From Dermanyssus gallinae (Eukaryota > Arthropoda > Arachnida > Mesostigmata > Dermanyssidae): a DNA stretch of 64,000 bases. The stretch spans positions 2,007,501 through 2,071,500 of the forward strand of contig QVRM01003901.1 in assembly GCA_003439945.1 (NCBI GenBank), written 5' to 3'. Position 1 is the first letter of the stretch. Every line of letters begins with the position of its first letter. Below the pieces are notes generated by a model. That model was not told where the DNA came from, did not search any database, and was given only the letters and a program-made list of their open reading frames with translations. Position numbers and translations under genes: made by a program. Below, in pieces: positions 55,861 to 64,000 of the stretch.

Positions 55861-55899
55861 AACGCAACATTCCTAATTTGTCGCGACCTGTTCAATTGT

Positions 55900-56136
55900 A
55901 TGAAGATCATCTTACTCCACGTGGCAACACTTCTTCATGCTCAAACTTACACCCTACAATTAGTTCCCCTCCCCCCTTGTAGCAGTGCACAGTATTACAC
56001 CGTAGACGACTACTTCAACGCTTTTGTGCAAACTGGTAAATGTGCATTGCAAATAGACAAAAAACAAAATGGGGCCACAAGAAAATTATGCCACGCCGCA
56101 GAACCTTGCAGGCCACAGATATGTGGACTCGTATAA
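55900..56136 (+). CDS. Possible small secreted cysteine-containing peptide (very uncertain)
   Basis: From ATG at 55900 a 78-codon frame starts MKIILLHVATLLHAQTY, a plausible signal peptide, and has five later cysteines (PPC, GKC, LCH, EPC, QIC). It sits just downstream of the CpG/trinucleotide island. The frame is also open upstream for 68 codons of low-complexity residues. No family was recognised. It could be chance. Confidence 0.15.
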   Translation: MKIILLHVATLLHAQTYTLQLVPLPPCSSAQYYTVDDYFNAFVQTGKCALQIDKKQNGATRKLCHAAEPCRPQICGLV

Positions 56137-56139
56137 ATA

Positions 56140-58201
56140 TAATAAATGTACTCATTTATAAAACATCCCAGTGAGCTCGTTCATGTGACATAAGTGGGGA
56201 ACACTTCTGTGTGAATTACGATACATATTTAAAGGTCTCGAATATGGCATCCAACGACATATATAACACGTTTAGCTATCCCCGCCCATGCATGTTGAAT
56301 TTTATAGTGATCAGTTGCCGCAAGTTTGTTGGACCACAATAAGAATACAAGGATCCGCGACACACCCAGCATTCTTGAATTGTTGTTCATGTTGAGTACC
56401 TCTGTAGCTAAGGTACCTGTGCTCTTAATTTAAATTGTCTTTATAATTACAAAAAAAATGAAACTTTGGCACTATTTTGTCTGTTCAAATCAAAGAAACA
56501 AGTTCCAATGCTTCTTCTCCAAAAAATAAGCTTCCGTAGAAACGATTCTGATCGATTACAACAAAAACTCTATACTTCGGCGGCACAATGTGGTCTCTGG
56601 AATCTGCGACTATACTTTTATGAGCCGTCCTCATTTAAACACAGACGTTTGTAATGATAATACTGTTATAGATCTCTTTATTTTTAGGGAGTCTTTCTAG
56701 GGGTCATTATCAAACAAGAACCTATGACTCCACGATGTTATGTCAAACAAGGCACAAAACATGTTCTCGTGCAAGCATGCTGATGACCTTGATAGCAACT
56801 TAATAAAATACAAATTTAAATGCATTTGCGTCTGAGGGTGGTTCTAGAAACGGTGTATTCTCTGATTACAAGTTAGAAATGATACCACCGGCGTAGCTTA
56901 TATTAAAATCAACATAGTTGGTGTTGGGCATACGGGCTATATTAGGACCTCTGGCAGCATAACCGCTGGTTCTCAGCGGTATAGGTTTATTATCTATTCT
57001 CAATCAGCATGGCTCCAAAGAAATTCGATCGACAACAGTTATCGAAAAATTAGACGAAGTTATGTGGGCGATTACACGATTTCAAGGCAAGTCTGTATCT
57101 TTTTGAAACCTGTAGCTTGGTTTCTTCAGCTTGTTTCTAAACCCTATCAGTAATGTATTGTAAATACATATTGGATCTGCATCACTATATTTACTTGATT
57201 AATGGATAAACAAGTACACAATTTGAAAACTGTATTTTGTTAGCGAGCTTCCCTTTTTAGCTCTTTCTAAAAGACGAATTGTCTCGAATTTAATATGATT
57301 CAATAGCTTAGTAGATAATTATATAATGTATACTTATTTGTTGATACTTATTCCTATAAGAGCAGCTTGAGTACTTTGTTAAAATGAAATGGGTAAAGTG
57401 GTGACTATGCTAAGTTATTTTAAATTTTTATTCGTATTTCATTTTTAGTTTAGAGCTTAGTATGCCGTCGCCGGTCTTCACCACACGCTCACAATCATGC
57501 ACGAACGTGATTAGCTCTCGAAAGCAAAAGTCACTTTCAACATAAAATGTTCCACAAGATGGTCTAGGGACATGGCCACCAAAATGGCTTACTAAAATGC
57601 GTTTAACCATTATCATTCTAGGTCAATAAACAGGGCTGTACTGACTGGGTTTTTGAAAGCCCTGCACGCTAAGTACATGTGCTAGCTGTGGTTGGAAATT
57701 TTCCGAAAACCAGAGAGAGGTACTTCCCTACTGTTCGTAGGCAGTTGTCGTAGGCAGCACCTAAGCACAACATGACACAACAAGGCACGCTAGGATTTTT
57801 ATTTGAATAGTCAATGAATTTCTTCAGTTAGCCTTTGGCTTGTAAACATGTTTTTGTTTACCCAAGAGGCGACTTCTACGAGAGCGACGGAGAATTGTGT
57901 TTGCAAATTTTGTGGTCAATGTAGCACTGACAGGTACAGTGCACCTAAACACATAGAAACAGATACAACGTCGCTCCAGACACACATTGGTCATCTTCTC
58001 ACCTGGGATATGCAATAAAGTATGCAAAGTTAAATGTAAGGCGGGAAATAGTATTGTTTATCATACTCATTTCCAGTGAATAGATGTGCTATTAAAATAT
58101 ATTATTTCCACTCGCTTCACTATACAACTGGCTGAATTTTATATCCCAAAGACAGGATTGTTTATACACACATTGTTGCATAGACGTACATCTAAATTTA
58201 G

Positions 58202-58203
<2 letters not shown>
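56140..58203. other. About 2 kb with no gene recognised
   Basis: A+T-rich unique-looking sequence. Frames of about 60 codons have no recognisable motif. Confidence 0.5.

Positions 58204-58287
<84 letters not shown>
58204..58287. repeat. (TA)n microsatellite
   Basis: About 82 bp of TA repeats. Confidence 0.97.
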
Positions 58288-58289
<2 letters not shown>

Positions 58290-58299
58290 TGTATACACG

Positions 58300-58620
58300 T
58301 GCATACGATCAGTCGTGCAAGGACAGTTTAGTCGAAGCGTTCCATTCTTCCAACTCTTGGGTTGCAGAGAAACGGGGGCAGGAATGTAGGGGAATGTGGC
58401 GCAGGCCAGTGTGCAGGGGAAAGCGTGTAAGGCCAGTGTGCAGCGGGAAGGGTGAATTGGTCAGAGGGGCGAGGTTTGTATCGGGGCCATAAACAACAAG
58501 CACGGAAGAGTGATGAGGGCGGCTTAACGCAATGCGTGAAGTCGAGCGCCGCCGCCCGTGTTCGTTGCTGCGGCTGCTGCTGTTGCCGAAAACACGACCG
58601 TCGAGTCGTGGCCATTAGCT
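58300..58620. repeat. Short G-rich and CTG-rich stretch
   Basis: AGGCCAGTGTGCAG is repeated at about 58403 and 58431, and GCTGCGGCTGCTGCTGTTGC lies at about 58567. It is a minor member of the trinucleotide islands. Confidence 0.4.
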
Positions 58621-59285
58621 AGCCATCAATTGCGATTGGTCTACTACTAGTAGTATAGAAAATGCACATGTTCTGGTGGGGTGGCATGAACCATTTATCT
58701 TAAAGCCTTGCGAAACAGTAGTTCAAGGGATTATTGTACAGAAAGAATGTCAAATACCAATCGCAGAACAAACGTCACAATTGTGGAGGACGTTTGTGCT
58801 GTGCTGTGGTGAACGGGCCTCTTGCATGCAGCTATATTAAAATGGATCGAAGAATTTCTTTAGCAGTCTGCCAACTGCCCGATTAGCCAGCAGTATGCAT
58901 GCGCACTTCTATAAACGGAGAACTCTTATACCCTGTCGAAAATTCATAAATGCGCAAGAGATTTAGACTACAAAAGACTACAAATTATGTGCGAGCAAGT
59001 TATCTTACTTTTAAATCAATAATTTTCCTTTCAATTTAGAATATAAATAATATTACAAAGAACGGTAAATAATGCTCAGCCAATGACAGAATAGTAATTC
59101 TAGTTTGTGAGTTTGGTATTTTGATATGCATTTTTTAACACGTTTACTCATACATAATTGTAATACGAATTATTGAATGAAAGCTCGTCTCTTTGTATTA
59201 TTATTGTATGCACTTTGTTACTCGCTTCCTTATAAAGGTTAAGCCTAAAATAATAAGTAAAAAAAAGTTTTTGGCTGTTGATAGC
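58621..59285. other. Unassigned sequence
   Basis: No recognisable feature. Confidence 0.4.
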
Positions 59286-59289
59286 ATGT

Positions 59290-60345
59290 AGCATTGCAAG
59301 GCAGTGAGCTTGGCTGTCTTCGGCACTTCCGAGAAAGGTGTCTAACGCTTAGCACGGACTTAAGCCACATGGGTAGTATTGGGACGTTCAACGTTGTCCC
59401 TACGACTCGGTTCCGTCACGTGCTGGGAGAACAGTTACACCATAGAGGCTGCCCTAGGACCTCGTCAACTGGGCTGCAGCAAACGTGTCAGAATGTAAAT
59501 GGCGGTGCACGCGGCACGGGGGTTCATTGCGGTTATGTTACACCATATTGAGCTCATTTACCGCAAACTCTCACATTTAAAGTGCAAAAGTGCTTGGGCG
59601 TAGAATACCTCATCCACCCCTTGACTTCCGAACCTCATGGTCGGACACATTGGACCCAGCATTCATCCAGGAAGCTCTCAACACTTGGACAGACAAGCTA
59701 TAAGTCATGACTCAAAGACATCCCTAGGTCGTGCACATCGGAGATTGTTCCTGTTAAGGCGCTCCTTCGCCAGCCCAGTACAGCACCTGCTGAGGGTCTG
59801 AGAAGGATATATAATTTTTTCACCGATACGTCTCTCAATTTCTCAACCTTCGCTTAACCGTCCTGGTCGACTACAGGTTTTTCTATCTGCAACTCCCTGT
59901 AGTCTAGGCATTGCCGGTTGGACCCGTAAGAGCCAAACCCGCCTGCACTGCCTCCATTTACAGTTGTTCGAAGGACTACGCACTCTGGTTCAAGTGCACT
60001 GACACGGGCTGCGGCAAGAGTTGGCTTCGCGCCCTACTAGATGGTCCATCGGCGCCTTTCCCGAACCTCACCAGTCTGAATGCGAAGACCCAGTCTGGGC
60101 CCTCGAGTGATATGGACGGTATGACCCTCGACACTAAATAATATATCTGCTGATGTGCTGCCAGTCGTGAAGTTCTGGTCTTGATTTCAGACGCTTCGGT
60201 CATAGACACTTTGACACCCTTAGTAGTCGGCTGCTATGCTTCCCAAGTCGGGGCGGCGGCGGTGTAGGCCGTGCAAGCCATGCTCTGCAAATACTCTATG
60301 CATACTAACGGCTTCTTTTCCGAGCTGGGAGTCATAAGGTGAAGA
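59290..60345 (+). pseudogene. Strongly decayed RLE retrotransposon
   Basis: The best evidence is near 60165-60345. VLVLISDASVIDTLTPLVVG then CYASQVGAAAV and MLCKYSMHTN follows the RLE pattern LVWDATV-DTLAPS-V-ASRAGAAA-KYS. DMDGMTLDTK just upstream (60111-60140) sits where RPDGMTL belongs. Upstream text such as LRQPSTAPAEGLRRIY is not clearly family-like. Many stops are present. Neither end meets a long microsatellite. Confidence 0.5.
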
Positions 60346-60399
60346 AGTTTTTATATGGCAGAATTACATCCATCATAGCGTGTCCATACAGAATTTACG

Positions 60400-60600
60400 A
60401 AATAAGGTGGCTTAGCGGCAAAGCCACTGCTTTGCAGTCGGAAGGTCGTGGGCCCAAGACCTAGACCAGTCATTCTCAAATTGGATTTTATGGTTTCCAA
60501 TTTGGACATGGCAAATATCAGAGCGGTCTATAAGGCCATGATCGGACAAAAATGTCTCAATAAATGAGATAGTGTATTATCATCTACTCCGATTATTATT
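60400..60600 (+). repeat. Candidate tRNA-derived SINE or tRNA pseudogene
   Basis: TGGCTTAGCGGC at 60408-60419 fits an A box. GGTCGTGGGCCC at 60444-60455 is a weak B box about 24 bp downstream, tRNA-like spacing. The anticodon stem does not pair properly, so it is not a working tRNA gene. The 3' side runs to ATTATTATTATAC near 60595. Confidence 0.35.
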
Positions 60601-61195
60601 ATACAAAATAATTTGCTTTGCCGATTTTATATTTCCCTTTATTATTATTGCTTCTTTTATCTTAAGTTGTAAGAGTTTGTCCTCTTTATATCTATCAAAA
60701 TGTTTAAGTTGCCCACCTAGTAAGCTTGAGAAGTGCTTTATCAGCTGACCATCGTTAATCAGTAGATTATCTATGCTTGACTTTAGACACCATATCGCAT
60801 CGCTCACCACACTTAACATTAGGCATATTTTTGTACTTAAAGTAGTTTCGCCATATAAACAATACACTATACGAGAGACAGCGAAATCAAATTTACAACG
60901 TTTTGGCGTTGGAATTTGTGCTTTTTTATTTAAGTAAATATGTCGACAAATAGCATACATACCACAATAAAAACAAATTTTCTCCTAAAAACGAATAATA
61001 GTATGGTTAAACAATTTACCTTAAATGCAAGCTAATGTAAGTTAATTGTGTGTAGTACTCCCGAGTGCCATGATAACAGCCATCATGCGGTTTAGAATTA
61101 ATAACCTCATCTATGAATATGTAAAATATTATTACACCGCCCTCCAGCTTAGCGTTCATGAGCTCCGAAAGGGTACGATAATTTTACTTAATTTT
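60601..61195. other. Unassigned A+T-rich sequence
   Basis: A minus-strand frame of 126 codons (60580-60960) lacks a recognisable motif. Confidence 0.35.
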
Positions 61196-61199
61196 TCAT

Positions 61200-62553
61200 A
61201 TGTTAATAGTCAAATAATAGTTGTTGCTGCTTCGGCATTTCTGGCAGTTTTTCGCCCGGCGATGGAAGCGACCCCACTACCGCCACTGCGTTACCACGTT
61301 GAACTTCTATGGAGATACGCTGCACCAGGTACTCCCCGGCTCGCACATCCTTTGTCACAGCAGTTACTCTCTTTCCAAGTCCCTTGAGGAACTTGACGGT
61401 CGCCTCACCCATTGGCTCTAGCGTTTCCACGGCGATCGGCTGAATTATGTATTGCGGCGAGAGCTCCCTTTACTTCGACAATTTGTGACTTTCAGCAAGA
61501 CGTGCGCTTGCGCCAGCTTCCCGACTTGTGCGCGCAATGTAACTGTTGGCGAGTGTACATGACACCGTCGCGTCCCACACTAGCAGACGACCCCGTTCCC
61601 ATGGTGCTAGGGTTTTTCCATCCGGGCGTAGAAGGCTGTTGGCGCACATACCGAGGGGCTCTTTCATTGAAGGAATCTGGGCGCTCAGCAGAGCACGGTG
61701 TACGACATCGTTGATGGCGAAATGTCTTGAATGGCGACCGGCACTGAACCGGCAGGACAGCGCATGTTCCGCTGTAGTGGTAACTTTGGACCGACACAGG
61801 TTGCAGACGTGCTCTGCGCAGACAGCCTCCCCAAGCCGCAGACCCGAGACGATGCGGAGTGTGTTATTGTCCAGCATCGTCCCCAGTTGCGGCGAAGGAA
61901 GGGCCTGCAGCCACTTTCCGCTTATTGGATCAAAACAGGCCTTCAGGCGAGCTTTTCCTTTTAAGTCTAGAGTTTGTGCTAGAAGCGCGCCTTGCCTCTT
62001 TTTTACCACCTAAGTGGTCCAGTGCTCCCTGAGTTTTTCGCTCGCGGGGCTCTCTCCAGCTAACTAAAAACTCCTCCAGGGCCTCATCGGAGGCCACGGC
62101 CAGCTGAACTGGGGTATCTTCAACTTCAATCGAAAGTATTAAATTCTTAAATGTTGTCAAGGATCTTAAGTAGTACGATAATGATAAATCCCTAGCACCG
62201 CGAATCCCTAAGCCCCCCGCGCTCACAGGAAGTGATGCCTGAGCCCAGGATGCAGATCCCATGTGAACGTTGAGTAGCCAGTTCTAGTCCCGTACGCAGA
62301 ATGTCGTCGAACTTGTCGAGAAGGTCGGTCCTTTTTAAAAGAAGGTGAACAACGCAAAGGATACGTCAGGCGAGGAGTGGAGAGACTTTGTCGCAAGAGG
62401 TATAGCGCCGGGTGGGCATCTAGGGTTTGAAGTCTGCTGCACCATCGGCTGGCTTCAACAAGTTGTCTGCGCAGTACGCCCTCCAGCGTATCGGTAAGAG
62501 GGGCTCCCAGGAACTCGATATTGTAGACATGGCACTTTTTTAAGCTAATTCAA
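61200..62553 (-). pseudogene. 5'-truncated RLE retrotransposon, frameshifted
   Basis: Minus-strand pieces: 62550-62280 with IEFLGAPLTDTLEGVLRRQL and HPALYLLRQSLSTPRLTY, matching LELLGVPI...HRGLFLLRSSFSSSRLI of the 40.7-42.7 kb protein; 62262-61930 with SLPVSAGGLGIRGARDLSL; 62009-61470 with CNLCRSKVTTTAEHALSC, LRPDGKTLAPW and LVWDATVSCT (knuckle plus RLE); and 61430-61203 with PIAVETLEPMG and VQRGNAVAVVGSL. At least three frameshifts or stops are present. The knuckle and nuclease residues remain. No A+T microsatellite was seen at the ends; the 5' junction is with a mariner scrap. Confidence 0.82.
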
Positions 62554-62559
62554 GCTTCC

Positions 62560-62700
62560 ATGAAGTACCCCCGAAAAGTGTAGTGGTGTATGACTGAGCA
62601 TTGTCATGCGTAAGCATTACGCTATCACTAACAGCCCTTGTGTGGAATAGATGGCGTCGAATTGTATTGTTAATTGTTACCAATATCTGGTAAATAAGGA
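62560..62700 (-). pseudogene. Small mariner-type scrap
   Basis: Minus strand reads NNTIRRHLFHTRAVSDSVML then THDNAQSYTT and WKLEL, resembling the IRR...V.LLHDNARPHTA...W.V block of mariner-like transposases. It is cut off at the RLE junction near 62555. Confidence 0.4.
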
Positions 62701-62724
62701 AAACATATGTGTGTATATATATAT

Positions 62725-63080
62725 GTTGTGTCTGGCTAAGTTTAGTTAGACACACGACCGTTGCCTAGGCTACGTGCTGGCGAACGTGCCGTGGAAAGGG
62801 TAGATACGAGTAAGTACGGGACATGTCCAGACGAGTCGATAGAAGCGTTTACTTGGACCGACACATATCTACCGCATTCAAGAACGATCTATGACCGACA
62901 ATAAATATAGCTGACACAGAGTGCAATGAAGCACCACAGAGAATGTAGGGACAGTCTACAGGCGACCGCATGCGATCGTGTTTTAATTCCCTACGTACTC
63001 GGCTAGTCTGAATTTAAGAGAAGTCATTGAGTCAGTGTGTACAGTTCAGGTACATATAAGTGGCGACGAAGATGGGATGG
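62725..63080 (+). mobile_element. Possible LTR and primer-binding site of a Ty3/Gypsy-like element
   Basis: The sequence from TGTTGTGTCTGGC (62725) contains AATAAA near 62900 and TCAGT near 63033, and is followed at 63060-63076 by TGGCGACGAAGATGGGA. That string resembles the primer-binding region (TGGCGACGAGGATGGG-like) seen after the 5' LTR in several arthropod Gypsy-group elements. A second, degenerate TGGTGACGAAG lies at 63125. No pol motifs follow in the window and no second LTR was found. Confidence 0.3.
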
Positions 63081-63704
63081 TCGTAACGAATACATACGTA
63101 TGTCTAAATTCAAGTACATAATAGTGGTGACGAAGTGGTTACGAACTGACCGGCCTTTCTTCAAGCCATAGTTTCGACATCGGCAGAGAGCCATAGTTCA
63201 AACGGCAACAAGTTCACCTGCTGCGTCAGAAGGACGTGCCTGCTACTGCTACAACTTCTACTACTACTTCTTTCGGCAAATACATCGCTCAAAAGAACTC
63301 CACGATGGAAAGAGACGGAAGCATCATGGAAAACGGACGAGCATTGCCACACCTCGAAAGATTCATGGAGGAAAAGATGTCATTTCACTATCACTCCATA
63401 AGAAGACTTCCGTGTACCCCTTGCCTCCATTTTCAAAAATGTCTCTCTTAACGATTTTCACGATATCCATAAGTATGTACTTATAGTTATAATATAAGCA
63501 CCCCGTGTGTACCCACGCATGTTTCTCTCTCTTCTTCTGCCCACTTTGTCGTTCACTATATGTGTATATAACGGAAGTAGAATCATAAATTAAATTTTGA
63601 AGTAATTTCCACCAATATGTATACATTTTTGAGACAGTGGATCCATGCATCAAAGCATTTTCCAAATCGCTTTTTCCATATTTTGTAGCTCCACCTCATT
63701 GGCT
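63081..63704. other. Unassigned; possible start of gag after the LTR candidate
   Basis: A frame at 63236-63451 (+) reads MERDGSIMENGRALPHLERF with no family I can assert. Confidence 0.25.
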
Positions 63705-64000
63705 TCAAGCACAATAGGGTTGTGCGTTATTGTGGCGAACGAACCATCGCTTGTAAGACGATTTCGAGCGCTTGTGAGCGCAGTATGCCATTTTAGTTGC
63801 CAATACGCAGTACACTAATCGCTTGTCACTGTCAGAACCTTCTTCTAGTTCACCCATAATTTCACTCCTTGAGAAGAAAATAGTGATTATTGCCTGGCTA
63901 ATCGACCCTTTTCGAACGATCCCACGCCTGACCACTGCGAGCTCTGGAATTTGTGTAAAGGGTCATAAAAATGTACCCAAGTCTCATCACCTGTGAACGG
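63705..64000 (-). pseudogene. Mariner transposase fragment at the window edge
   Basis: On the minus strand, GDETWVHFYDPLHKFQSSQW gives the first catalytic block, then SGVGSFEKG; later pieces end WFVRHNNAQPYC, matching FLHHDNAPAHT. At least two frameshifts are present. It continues beyond the right edge. WSGVG links it to the 35.8-36.1 kb relic. Confidence 0.8.

Noticed and set aside
60400..60480. A functional tRNA gene
   Set aside because: A and B boxes are present, but the anticodon stem does not pair and the B box is weak.

Overview
The window looks like a gene-poor, repeat-rich stretch of a metazoan nuclear genome, most likely an arthropod. I base this on many mariner-family transposases, R2-like, R1-like and CR1-like non-LTR retrotransposons, opa-like CAG/CAA tracts and TCAGT initiator-like motifs. 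A chelicerate such as a mite is compatible, but nothing here proves it. I found no operons, no rRNA, no CRISPR array, and no host protein-coding gene that I can name. Most long open frames belong to transposable elements. The others come from simple repeats.

Layout. 1-8.8 kb: a decayed Tc1/mariner copy, a long CAG/CAA-rich island, a second mariner relic and about 3 kb of blank sequence. 8.8-16 kb: an R2-like element bounded by (TA)n, tails of another RLE retrotransposon ending in (TAA)n, an R1-like relic, and an RLE element carrying an unusual chain of perfect hairpins. 17.5-24 kb: an APE-type retrotransposon with overlapping ORF1 and ORF2, then a decayed R1-like element. 25-33 kb: a (TA)-centred palindrome, a decayed CR1-like copy, a trinucleotide island, a mariner relic, and two RLE elements head to head. 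33-43 kb: a trinucleotide island, a mariner relic, an RLE fragment bounded by (TAA)n on both sides, and a nearly complete RLE element bounded by (TA)n on both sides and split by a CR1-like insertion. 43-54.5 kb: decayed APE-type elements, a nearly intact mariner, a 1.1-kb foldback element, a SINE candidate and another mariner relic. 54.5-64 kb: a CpG- and trinucleotide-rich island with initiator-like motifs, blank sequence, two more RLE relics, a possible LTR with a primer-binding site, and a mariner relic at the right edge.

Main theme. At least eight RLE (restriction-like endonuclease) non-LTR copies or tails lie here, and most have a visible boundary in an A+T microsatellite: (TA)n for some, (TAA)n/(TTA)n for others. 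The Dong element of the R4 clade is known to insert in TAA repeats. Several RLE lineages here, including (TA)n users, appear to share this habit, and two tails have piled up in the same repeat. (TA)n arrays are very dense, about one per 3 kb, and may act as landing sites. Other structural oddities are the three linked hairpins with identical 9-nt loops at 15.7 kb, the foldback at 49.2-50.3 kb, and the palindrome at 25.2 kb.
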